Positions 36,760-44,181 of a stretch of DNA of 64,000 nucleotides are shown here, piece by piece (the first letter of the stretch is position 1; every line of letters begins with the position of its first letter). The notes under the pieces are model-generated. The model was not told where the DNA came from, made no database searches, and saw nothing but the letters and a program-made list of their open reading frames with translations. Source of the DNA: Aquabacter spiritensis (GTDB taxonomy: Bacteria; Pseudomonadota; Alphaproteobacteria; Rhizobiales; Xanthobacteraceae). A program made the position numbers and the translations under genes. The stretch is taken from positions 409,355 through 473,354 of the forward strand of contig NZ_SMAI01000002.1 of assembly GCF_004346185.1 (NCBI RefSeq), read 5' to 3'.

Positions 36760-37880
36760 GCGGCCGCGACTTTGTGCGGCGGGTCAACGCCATGGTGGTG
36801 AAGGAGTTCATCCAGCTCCGGCGCGACCGCGTGACCTTCGCGACCATGATCATGATCCCGCTGCTGCAACTCGTCCTGTTCGGCTACGCCATCAACACGA
36901 CGCCCCGCAATCTGCCGACCGCGGTGTTTGCACACGAGAACACCGACATTACCCGCGCCATCGTCGCCGCCCTGAAGAACACGGCCTTCTTTCAGTTCAC
37001 CCGCCAAGCGCAGAGCGAGGCAGAGGCGGAGCATCTGATCCGCGGGGGCGAGGTCTTGTTCCTGCTGGAAATCCCGGCAGGGTTCGAGAGAAGCCTCCGG
37101 CGGGGCGAGAAGCCGCGCGTGCTGGTCGCGGCCGACGCCACCGATCCCGTCGCGGCGGGAAATGCGCTCGCGGCGCTGGAGGGGGTGGTGGCGACCGCGC
37201 TGCGGCGCGAGCGCTTCGTCGACACGCCCGGCGAAGCGGCCTTCGAGATCGTCCAGCATCGCCGCTACAATCCGGCCGGTACCTCCCAGCTCAATATCGT
37301 GCCGGGCCTGCTCGGCACCATCCTCACCATGACCATGCTGATCTTCACCGCGCTCTCCGTGACCCGCGAGACCGAACGCGGCACCATGGAGAGCCTGCTT
37401 TCCATGCCGATCCACCCGGTCGAAATCATGCTGGGCAAGATCCTGCCTTACGTGGCGGTCGGCGTGATGCAGGGGGTGCTGATTCTCGGTGCCGGGATGA
37501 TTTTGTTCGATGTCCCGGTGGAGGGATCGGTCTTCCTGCTCGCGGTGGTGACCCTGCTTTTCATTACCGCCAACCTTGCCGTCGGCTACACCTTTTCGAC
37601 GCTGGCGACCAATCAGCTCCAGGCGGTGCAGATGAGCTTCATGTTCTTCCTGCCCAACATCCTCCTGTCTGGCTTCATGTTTCCGTTCGCCGGAATGCCG
37701 GTCTGGGCGCAATGGATCTCGGAGGGTCTGCCGCTCACGCACTATCTGCGCATGGTGCGCGGCATCCTCCTGAAGGGCGCCGACCTGCGGGATCTCGGGC
37801 CGGATATCGCCATCCTCGCCGGCCTCATGCTGGTGGCGATGACGATCGCCGTGGCCCGATTCCGCCAGACCCTGGATTGA
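36756..37880 (+). CDS. ABC-2 type exporter permease (YbhR/YbhS-like)
   Basis: The 374-residue permease has an N-terminal span (about 25-50, FATMIMIPLLQLVLFGYAIN), a large periplasmic domain (50-175) and five C-terminal spans. The ABC-2 signature region TRETERGTMESLLSMPIHPVEIMLGKILPYV is present. Only one permease gene is found, so a homodimer is expected. It ends the exporter operon. Confidence 0.87.
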   Translation: MSGRDFVRRVNAMVVKEFIQLRRDRVTFATMIMIPLLQLVLFGYAINTTPRNLPTAVFAHENTDITRAIVAALKNTAFFQFTRQAQSEAEAEHLIRGGEVLFLLEIPAGFERSLRRGEKPRVLVAADATDPVAAGNALAALEGVVATALRRERFVDTPGEAAFEIVQHRRYNPAGTSQLNIVPGLLGTILTMTMLIFTALSVTRETERGTMESLLSMPIHPVEIMLGKILPYVAVGVMQGVLILGAGMILFDVPVEGSVFLLAVVTLLFITANLAVGYTFSTLATNQLQAVQMSFMFFLPNILLSGFMFPFAGMPVWAQWISEGLPLTHYLRMVRGILLKGADLRDLGPDIAILAGLMLVAMTIAVARFRQTLD

Positions 37881-37928
37881 GGGCGCCTGCGTCGGTTGAC
37901 GGACGGAACCCGCAATATGAATTTCAAA

Positions 37929-37965
37929 AAAATGATTGCATTTTTATGAAATCATTTTAGGTAAT
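37929..37965 (+). promoter_or_regulatory. promoter and BigR-type operator of the persulfide operon
   Basis: A perfect 9-bp inverted repeat (AAAATGATT at 37929-37937, AATCATTTT at 37950-37958) overlaps a probable promoter. TTGCAT is at 37936-37941 and GGTAAT at 37960-37965, 18 nt apart. The block is strikingly AT-rich against the genome background. Placement over the -35 and spacer is ideal for repression by the ArsR-family regulator encoded downstream. Confidence 0.6.
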
Positions 37966-38007
37966 GTGTGTGGCAGCACTGGCGCTGCCGGAACACGGAT
38001 TTTGGCC

Positions 38008-38232
38008 ATGACCAGCAATGTCGGAGGCGTCGATCGTGCATCGCGCATCGTCGTGGGGCTCGCCATTCTCTCGCTGACCCTGTTTCTCGAAGGCGAAGTC
38101 AGATGGTTCGGGCTGCTCGGCCTGATTCCCCTGGCGACCGGTATCCTCGCCACATGCCCAGCCTATAGCCTGCTTGGCATCTCCACCTGTGCGTCCGGAT
38201 CGCCCGCGAGCGGGCGGGGAGGGCGCGCATGA
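38008..38232 (+). CDS. DUF2892 (YgaP-like) small inner-membrane protein
   Basis: The 74-residue protein has the DUF2892 pattern: N-terminal NVGGVDRASRIVVGLAILS, two membrane spans (about 15-30 and 35-52) and the conserved CPAYSLLGISTC with two cysteines. In other bacteria this domain is fused to or encoded beside rhodaneses and persulfide-handling enzymes. It is the first gene of the BigR operon and overlaps blh by 4 nt. Confidence 0.85.
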   Translation: MTSNVGGVDRASRIVVGLAILSLTLFLEGEVRWFGLLGLIPLATGILATCPAYSLLGISTCASGSPASGRGGRA

Positions 38233-39110
38233 CCGCCGCACCTCACGTCACCGGCTTTTTCGACCCGCGCACCTGGTCGATCCAATATGTCGTGGCCGAT
38301 CCTGCGACGCGCCGGTGCGCGATCGTCGATCCGGTCTACGACTTCGACGAGAAGTCCGGCCAGACCGCATCATTCAATGCCGACAGGTTGCTCGCCTTCG
38401 TGGCGGAGCAGGGCTACGAGGTCGAGTGGATTCTCGACACCCACCCGCATGCCGACCATTTCTCGGCAGCCCATTATCTGAAGCTGAAGACCGGCGCGCC
38501 CACGGCGATCGGTGCCAAAGTGGCGGACGTCCAAGCGCTGTGGAAGGGGTTTTACAACTGGCCCGACTTTCCCGCAGACGGGTCACAGTGGGACCGCCTG
38601 TTCGCCCATGGCGACACCTTCAAAGTGGGTACGATCGATGCCCGCGTGATGTTCTCGCCGGGTCACACCTTGGCGTCGGTGACCTATGTGATCGGCGACG
38701 CGGCCTTCGTTCACGATACGCTGTTCATGCCGGACAGCGGCACTGCGCGAGCGGATTTTCCGGGCGGCAGTGCGAAGGTTCTGTGGCAATCGATCCAGGA
38801 CATCCTGGCGCTGCCCGACGCGACCCGAATCTTCACCGGCCACGATTATCAACCCGATGGGCGTGATCCGCTGTGGGAATCGACGGTCGCCGAGCAGAAG
38901 GCGCAGAATATTCATCTGACGCGCTGCCCGGACGAAGCGTCTTTCGTCGCGCTTCGCGAGGCGCGCGACAGGACGCTCGCCATGCCAAAGCTGATCCTGC
39001 ACGCGCTTCAGATCAATACCAATGGCGGGCGCCTTCCCGAACCCGAATCGAACGGGGTCCGCTACCTCAAGATCCCGCTCGATCTGCTCGAAGGCGCGGC
39101 CTGGGACTGA
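38229..39110 (+). CDS. blh: persulfide dioxygenase-like metallo-beta-lactamase-fold hydrolase (Blh/ETHE1 type)
   Basis: The 293-residue protein has the MBL iron site THPHADH (motif HxHxDH), then SPGHT and an Asp in HDTLF, and ends the core with FTGHDYQPDGRD. This last block is typical of ETHE1/Blh persulfide dioxygenases, which oxidise glutathione persulfide to sulfite with a mononuclear Fe(II). In Agrobacterium and Xylella the homologous blh gene is controlled by BigR, which is encoded next here. Activity is inferred. Confidence 0.88.
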   Translation: MTAAPHVTGFFDPRTWSIQYVVADPATRRCAIVDPVYDFDEKSGQTASFNADRLLAFVAEQGYEVEWILDTHPHADHFSAAHYLKLKTGAPTAIGAKVADVQALWKGFYNWPDFPADGSQWDRLFAHGDTFKVGTIDARVMFSPGHTLASVTYVIGDAAFVHDTLFMPDSGTARADFPGGSAKVLWQSIQDILALPDATRIFTGHDYQPDGRDPLWESTVAEQKAQNIHLTRCPDEASFVALREARDRTLAMPKLILHALQINTNGGRLPEPESNGVRYLKIPLDLLEGAAWD

Positions 39111-39114
39111 CGCG

Positions 39115-39462
39115 ATGATGGACATGCTTTCCGAAGAAGCGGTACGGATGAAGGAGCGGGTGGAGGAGGCCTCCGCCTTCCTGAAGTCGCTCGCCAACCC
39201 AGACCGACTGCTGGTCGCCTGCGCGCTGGTCGACGGCGAGCGCTCCGTGCGAGAACTGGAAGACCTGCTCGGCATCCGCCAGCCGGGATTGTCGCAGCAG
39301 CTCGGGGCGTTGCGCGAAGCAGGCCTCGTGGTCGCGCGCAAGGCCGGCAAGCAGGTCTTCTACCGCCTCGCCGATCCGCGCGTGGAGACCTTCATCACGA
39401 CCATGCACGCCTTGTTCTGCGCACCGCAGGCGGGCCGGGGAGGAGACGGCGATGGTCACTGA
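39115..39462 (+). CDS. bigR: ArsR-family persulfide-sensing repressor BigR
   Basis: The 115-residue winged-helix repressor has the helix-turn-helix SVRELEDLLGIRQPGLSQQLGALREAGLV. Two cysteines, C36 (LLVACALVD) and C102 (HALFCAPQ), match the pair that forms a disulfide or polysulfide bridge in BigR/SqrR. Oxidation by persulfide would release the operator at 37929-37958. A second ATG lies one codon downstream. The gene overlaps the next one by 11 nt. Confidence 0.9.
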   Translation: MMDMLSEEAVRMKERVEEASAFLKSLANPDRLLVACALVDGERSVRELEDLLGIRQPGLSQQLGALREAGLVVARKAGKQVFYRLADPRVETFITTMHALFCAPQAGRGGDGDGH

Positions 39463-39883
39463 CTTCACGCCCGTCGCGTCGTTCGCGGGCGGTGTCCTGA
39501 TCGGCCTCAGCGCGGTTCTGATGCTGTTGCTGGAGGGACGCATCGCCGGCATCAGCGGAATCGCGAGCCGCCTCCTGCCGCCCTATCGCGACGCCGGGTT
39601 CGGCGGACGCGCGGCTTTCGTCGCGGGACTTGTGGGCGCCCCGTTTCTGGTCGCCGCGGTCAGCGACGGGCCGATCGTGCAGACGGTGTCGTCCAATTTC
39701 GCCCTCATGGTCGTCGCGGGACTGCTGGTCGGCTTCGGTTCGGTGTGGGGCAGCGGCTGTACCTCCGGACACGGCGTCTGCGGCTTGGCGCGCCGGTCGA
39801 TCCGCTCTCTGGTCGCGACCGGCGTCTTCATGGCGGCCGGGTTTCTGACCGTCTTCCTCATGCGTCATGTGATCGGAGGCTGA
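39452..39883 (+). CDS. YeeE/YedE-family sulfur transporter, N-terminal half (PmpA-like)
   Basis: The 143-residue membrane protein has four spans and the family signature GSGCTSGHGVCGL, whose cysteines are proposed to relay thiosulfate or other sulfur species in TsuA-type transporters. It is one half of a transporter that is a single chain in other families; the other half is the next gene. Location downstream of bigR links it to sulfide/persulfide traffic. Confidence 0.83.
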   Translation: MVTDFTPVASFAGGVLIGLSAVLMLLLEGRIAGISGIASRLLPPYRDAGFGGRAAFVAGLVGAPFLVAAVSDGPIVQTVSSNFALMVVAGLLVGFGSVWGSGCTSGHGVCGLARRSIRSLVATGVFMAAGFLTVFLMRHVIGG

Positions 39884-39886
39884 ACG

Positions 39887-40309
39887 ATGTCTCTCCTCAT
39901 CAATCTCGGGCTCGGCCTGCTGTTCGGCGTCGGTCTCGTCGTCTCCGGCATGGCCAACCCGGCGAAAGTTCAGAATTTCCTCGATCTGTTCGGCACCTTC
40001 GACCCTTCGCTCGCCTTCGTTATGGGCGGGGCGGTGCTGGTCTCGTTCATCGGCTTCCGATTGGTTCAGGCGCGGGAGGCGCCGATCTTCGCGCCGCGTT
40101 TCCTGCTTCCCACGCGCACCGATATCGATGCGCGCCTGGTCGTCGGACCGGCCTTGTTCGGCATCGGCTGGGGGTTGGGCGGCTTCTGTCCGGGGCCGGC
40201 TTTCACCGCCCTCGGCCTCGGTGCCCCCGGCACGCTCGCCTTCGTGCCGGCTTTGCTCGCCGGCATGTGGGCCGCGCGGCTGATGGCGGAGCGCAACGCT
40301 CCGGCGTGA
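39887..40309 (+). CDS. YeeE/YedE-family sulfur transporter, C-terminal half (PmpB-like)
   Basis: The 140-residue membrane protein begins 3 nt after its partner. It carries the second family motif GLGGFCPGPAFTALGLG and a central VSGMANPAKVQNFLDLFG that is diagnostic for the family. Four hydrophobic segments are visible. Together with the preceding gene it should form a pseudo-symmetric sulfur-compound channel. It is the last gene of the operon. Confidence 0.83.
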   Translation: MSLLINLGLGLLFGVGLVVSGMANPAKVQNFLDLFGTFDPSLAFVMGGAVLVSFIGFRLVQAREAPIFAPRFLLPTRTDIDARLVVGPALFGIGWGLGGFCPGPAFTALGLGAPGTLAFVPALLAGMWAARLMAERNAPA

Positions 40310-40320
40310 GATGGCGGGCG

Positions 40321-41439
40321 CTACCCCGCCTGCATCGTGTCGAGGTCGATCCTGTGCCCCGCGCGGTCGCGTTTCGCCGCGAGATAGGACATGTTCTGCG
40401 GCGTTGAACGGCCGAGGACCCGGTGGTCGGACACGACCTCGAGTCCGGCGGCGGTCAAAGCGGCGATCTTCTCCGGATTGTTGGTGAAGACCTGCACCGC
40501 CGTCACGCCGAGTTGGCGCAGCATGGCGGCGGCGAAGTCGAAGCGGCGCTGGTCGAGGCCGAAGCCGAGCAGTTCGTCCGCATCATACGTGTCGTAGCCC
40601 TGCGACTGGAGCTTGTAGGCGCGCATCTTGTTGGCGATGCCGTTGCCGCGCCCTTCCTGGTCGAGATAGAGCAGAATGCCGCCCGCGCCCGCGGCCATCC
40701 CGCGGACCGTATCGCGCAATTGGTCGCCGCAATCGCATTTCAGGCTGCCGAACAAATCCCCCGTCAGGCAGGCCGAGTGCAGCCGCACCGGCACCGGCCG
40801 GGCGAGGTCGGGGCGCCCGACGATGATCGCCACCTGGTCGCGCAGCCCTTCCCCGCCGCGGAACACGACGAATTCGGTCTCCGGCGCGCCATCGAGCGGG
40901 ACCGGCGCCCGGCCGACCATCCGGAGCCCCCGCACCTCGGTGGCGCGGTGGGCGAGAATGTCGTGGGCTTCCACCCGCAGCGCATCCCCGCCGGTCTGCC
41001 CGTCTTCGAGCGGTGCGATCACCGCCGCCGGCAGGACCAGCGCGAGGCGCAGAAGTTCGAGCGCGGCGATGTCGAGCGGGCCGGCGGCGAGCACCGGGGC
41101 ATCGAGGCGCGCATCGATGCGCAGCGCCAGCGTTTCCACCCGCTCCGGATCGAACCCGGGCAGCGCGACGGCACCCGCCTCGGCGCGGGCGGCCCCGAGG
41201 CGCGCGAGGCGCGGCCCCGCCAGAACCAGGCGACCGCGCAGCGGGGCGAAAGCCGCGAGGCCCGCCGCCGCCTCGGCGTCCAGCGCTTCCGCCCCGAGGA
41301 CCAGGGCCGCCGCGCCGTCCGCCGCGATGCGCACAGGCCGGCCGGCCCGGAGATCGGACAAAGCGCGTTCGACGGCGATGTGGCCAGCGCGCGCCGCAGG
41401 CGACAAAATCGGAGACGCGGGGAGTTTCTGCAGCGACAT
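40321..41439 (-). CDS. ribA: GTP cyclohydrolase II with degenerate N-terminal DHBP-synthase-like domain
   Basis: RibA converts GTP to the first riboflavin intermediate. The C-terminal ~200 residues are a full enzyme: zinc cysteines in SACLTGDLFGSLKCDCGDQL and the catalytic block LDQEGRGNG. The N-terminal ~165 residues are extra. They begin AVERALSDLRAGRPVRIAADG, which resembles the start of RibB domains, but the DEDRENEGD-type catalytic acidic motif is missing. It therefore looks like a RibBA whose DHBP synthase half has decayed. The ATG at 41439 is the best-supported start. Confidence 0.88.
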   Translation of the reverse strand: MSLQKLPASPILSPAARAGHIAVERALSDLRAGRPVRIAADGAAALVLGAEALDAEAAAGLAAFAPLRGRLVLAGPRLARLGAARAEAGAVALPGFDPERVETLALRIDARLDAPVLAAGPLDIAALELLRLALVLPAAVIAPLEDGQTGGDALRVEAHDILAHRATEVRGLRMVGRAPVPLDGAPETEFVVFRGGEGLRDQVAIIVGRPDLARPVPVRLHSACLTGDLFGSLKCDCGDQLRDTVRGMAAGAGGILLYLDQEGRGNGIANKMRAYKLQSQGYDTYDADELLGFGLDQRRFDFAAAMLRQLGVTAVQVFTNNPEKIAALTAAGLEVVSDHRVLGRSTPQNMSYLAAKRDRAGHRIDLDTMQAG

Positions 41440-41765
41440 CGAGGCCTCGCCATCTTCGCGCCGCCGCCGAGATCCTGGCGGCCAAGCTGCCGTTTCTACG
41501 GGGCCTCCGCCGAAGCGGATTTCACCATCGCAGACATTTTTGAATGTCCCGCCCAGGCGTTGAGATCGGGCGGCACGGTGGGCACCACGGCGAATCGCCG
41601 GGGGAAGCAGATCGACGTGGTGCCCTGCGCCGAAGCGGGTGAGCTTTTGCGCAAAGCGGGTACGTGTGGCGCAGGCGTGCGGATCACCCGCTATGGATCC
41701 AATCGTCAGACGGTCGCGTAGAGAGATCTGTCTCGGCGGAGGGACGATCCGATGAGGAGACCGTG
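41440..41765. other. 326-bp divergent intergenic region between ribA and the DUF2147 gene
   Basis: No gene and no FMN riboswitch signature was seen here. On the minus strand TGATCC (41686-41681) is followed after 18 nt by TACCC (41662-41658), a pattern resembling RpoE (ECF11) promoters, about 220 nt upstream of ribA. A predicted plus-strand promoter was not recognised. Confidence 0.35.
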
Positions 41766-42155
41766 ATGAGGACAGTCGTCGCAAGCTTAGCCACCCTCGC
41801 CACCCTCGCCGTCTGCGTGGCGCCCGCGTCCGGTCTCGCCGCAACGTCGGATGTGTTCGGCGTCTGGATGCGCGGAGACGGCAATGCAAAGGTCCGCATG
41901 GCGACGTGCGGAGACGATATCTGCGCCACCAATCTCTGGATCAAGGATACGTCCGGCGGCGAAGCGGTCGGCGACAAGCTGGTGATGACCGTCAAGCCCA
42001 AAGGCGAAAATGCCTTCTCCGGCGAGGCCTACGACCCGAAGCGGGGCCTGACTTACGCGATGGAGCTCCAGGTGACCGGCGATCGCATGACGACGCGCGG
42101 ATGCGTGATCGGCGGCCTGGTCTGCCGAAGCGTCCACTGGTCGCGCGCGGACTGA
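41766..42155 (+). CDS. secreted DUF2147 family protein
   Basis: The 129-residue protein has a cleavable signal peptide (MRTVVASLATLATLAVCVAPASGLAA). It then has the DUF2147 pattern: DVFGVWMRGDGNAKVRM, CGDDICATNLWI, GEAYDPKRGLTYAMELQV and a C-terminal RGCVIGGLVCRSVHWSR. Four cysteines could make two disulfides in the periplasm. The function of the family is not known. The gene converges on the cyclopropane synthase gene with a 9-nt gap. Confidence 0.8.
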   Translation: MRTVVASLATLATLAVCVAPASGLAATSDVFGVWMRGDGNAKVRMATCGDDICATNLWIKDTSGGEAVGDKLVMTVKPKGENAFSGEAYDPKRGLTYAMELQVTGDRMTTRGCVIGGLVCRSVHWSRAD

Positions 42156-42164
42156 TCGGCGCGG

Positions 42165-43382
42165 TCAGCCGCGCAGGCGGTAGAGCCCGACATCGATGGC
42201 GCCGGAGCGAAATCCGCCCTCGCAATAACTGAGGTAATAGTCCCACATCCGCCGGAAGCCGAGGTCGAAGCCGAGTTTCTCGACCGCCTCGGCATTCTGG
42301 TGGAAGCGGTGTCGCCAGTCGGCGAGCGTGCGGGCATAGCTGTCGGCGAACCATTCGCCGGAGACATATTCCAGCCCCACGCGGCGGGCCTGCTCGCGGA
42401 TGATGTCGACCGTCGGCAGCATGCCGCCGGGAAAAATGTGGCGCTGGATGAAATCGGTGCTCTTGCGGTAGGCGTCGAACCGGTCTTCCGCGATGGTGAT
42501 CGCCTGGAGCACGGCGATCCCCCCGGGCTTCAGGCGATCGCGGATCGTTCGGAAATAGGCCGGCCAATAGCGCTCGCCCACCGCTTCGATCATCTCGATC
42601 GAGACGATCCGGTCGTAGAGTCCCCCGGTGTCGCGATAGTCCTCCAGGCGAAACTCGGCGGCCCCGATCCGGGCCGCCGGCCGCTGGCGCGCGATTTCGA
42701 GCTGGCTTTGCGAGAGCGTGACGCCGGTGACGCGCGCCCCCCGCTCCACCAGATGGTCGGCCAGCGCGCCCCAGCCGCAGCCGATCTCCAAAACGGTTTC
42801 GCCCCCGGTCAAGTCCAGCAGATCGCCGGCGCGCGCGATCTTGGCCTGCTGCGCGGCCTCCAGCGAAGCATCCGGGCTCGGATAGAGGCCCGACGAATAG
42901 CTCATGCTGGGATCGAGCCAGAGCGCGTAGAAGGCGTTGCCGAGATCGTAATGATAGAAGATGTTCCGCCGGCTTCCCGCCTTCGAATTGGAGCGGAAGG
43001 TGTGCAGGATCTGATTCCAGGCGCGCAGCGGCGCCGATCCCGCGACCACGCGCTCGACATAAGGCGCGTTGCGCGCGGCGAATTCGAGCAAGGCCGCGAG
43101 GTCGGGGCTCGACCAATCGCCCGCGACATAGGACTCGGCGAAACCGATATCGCCGCCGGCCAGGAGGCGGCGAACCGCACGCCAGCGATGGATCAGAAGT
43201 TCGGCGTCCGGGCCGGGTTCGGGTCCGCGATGGTGGAGGCGTGTCCCATCGGGCATGACGGCGGTGATTTGGCCGCACGGCAGGCTGCCGAGCAGGCGGC
43301 GGAAGGCGAAAGCGCCGATCTTGTCCGGCGCCGACCACCGGCGCAGCCGCACCGGTTCGGCGCTCCGATGTTCAGAGACCAT
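42165..43382 (-). CDS. cfa: cyclopropane-fatty-acyl-phospholipid synthase family methyltransferase
   Basis: The 405-residue enzyme transfers a methyl(ene) group from SAM to the double bond of a membrane lipid acyl chain. The SAM loop is VLEIGCGWGALADHL. Other Cfa blocks are SYVAGDWSSPDL, DPSMSYSSGLYP, SIEMIEAVGERYWP, the FIQRHIFPGGMLP segment with the active-site His, and the C-terminal YYLSYCEGGFRSG. It is the third gene of the FAD oxidoreductase-DUF1365-cfa operon, and its ATG overlaps the DUF1365 stop by 11 nt. Regulation by the adjacent RpoE is likely. Confidence 0.9.
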   Translation of the reverse strand: MVSEHRSAEPVRLRRWSAPDKIGAFAFRRLLGSLPCGQITAVMPDGTRLHHRGPEPGPDAELLIHRWRAVRRLLAGGDIGFAESYVAGDWSSPDLAALLEFAARNAPYVERVVAGSAPLRAWNQILHTFRSNSKAGSRRNIFYHYDLGNAFYALWLDPSMSYSSGLYPSPDASLEAAQQAKIARAGDLLDLTGGETVLEIGCGWGALADHLVERGARVTGVTLSQSQLEIARQRPAARIGAAEFRLEDYRDTGGLYDRIVSIEMIEAVGERYWPAYFRTIRDRLKPGGIAVLQAITIAEDRFDAYRKSTDFIQRHIFPGGMLPTVDIIREQARRVGLEYVSGEWFADSYARTLADWRHRFHQNAEAVEKLGFDLGFRRMWDYYLSYCEGGFRSGAIDVGLYRLRG

Positions 43383-44181
43383 TCTGGGCAGATCCTGTGG
43401 CGGGAGGCTGAGGCACGTGCGTCACCGGGCAAGAAGGCGGGGCGGGCTTGCGATGCAGCGGCACCCCCCTGATCCAGAGGCGCACCGCCTCCCAATAAAT
43501 AGCGGCGACAACTTTCACCGTCATCACAGGAAATTCAACGAATGCCCGCGCCAACGCAGCGTCGGACAGGGGTTCGCGGGCCGCGGTGTGAACCGCGGTG
43601 AGGACCGGGCCGTCCGCGTCGCTCACTTTGATCGCGAGTTGGAACGCGTCGCCCGGCGGACGCAGCCGAAAGGCATAATCGAATGCCAAATCGAGGAAAG
43701 GCGAGACGAAGAAGCGCTTCCGCGACGATTGCCGCACGATCCCGTCCGCAGCCGCGTTCGCGGGCAGGAGATAGGAATGGCGCTCGCCGAACGTGTTCGA
43801 CACCTCGTAGAGCGTCGCGATCAGACGTCCCGTCCGATCATGGCAGAAATAGATGCTGAGCGGATTGAACACGAAGCCGAGCATGCGGGGCATGCACAGA
43901 AGCAGGATCCTTCCGCCATCGGGCGCGAGACCTGCGGCGCGCAGATGCCGCTCCACCTGGGGCTTCAGGGGCGCCTGAATGCCGCTTGCGAAGTCGCGGT
44001 CGTGGATGCTGAACAGATTGAAGCGGTTGTGCGAGAGCAGCCGCAGGCGCGCGCAATCCGCATCGATCGTGTCGAGGTCGATCAGCAGCGAGAAGATGCG
44101 GTAGGCGAGCCGGTGCGGCCGGGGCCGGAGCCTGCGGTGCATCACCTGGCCCCGGTACAGGCCGGGGGCGTGCGCCGTCAT
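43372..44181 (-). CDS. DUF1365 family protein
   Basis: The 269-residue soluble protein has the DUF1365 hallmarks: GLYRGQVMHRRLRPRPHRLAYR at the N-terminus, LCMPRMLGFVFNPLSIYFCHD and VSPFLDLAFDYAFRLRPP. The family nearly always accompanies an FAD-dependent oxidoreductase and a Cfa-type methyltransferase, as here, and is part of the RpoE-ChrR regulon in Rhodobacter. Its biochemical role in lipid modification is unknown. The start overlaps the preceding stop by 4 nt. Confidence 0.87.
   Translation of the reverse strand: MTAHAPGLYRGQVMHRRLRPRPHRLAYRIFSLLIDLDTIDADCARLRLLSHNRFNLFSIHDRDFASGIQAPLKPQVERHLRAAGLAPDGGRILLLCMPRMLGFVFNPLSIYFCHDRTGRLIATLYEVSNTFGERHSYLLPANAAADGIVRQSSRKRFFVSPFLDLAFDYAFRLRPPGDAFQLAIKVSDADGPVLTAVHTAAREPLSDAALARAFVEFPVMTVKVVAAIYWEAVRLWIRGVPLHRKPAPPSCPVTHVPQPPATGSAQNGL

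Noticed and set aside
41440..41765. An FMN riboswitch upstream of ribA
   Set aside because: None of the conserved FMN aptamer segments could be found on the minus strand.
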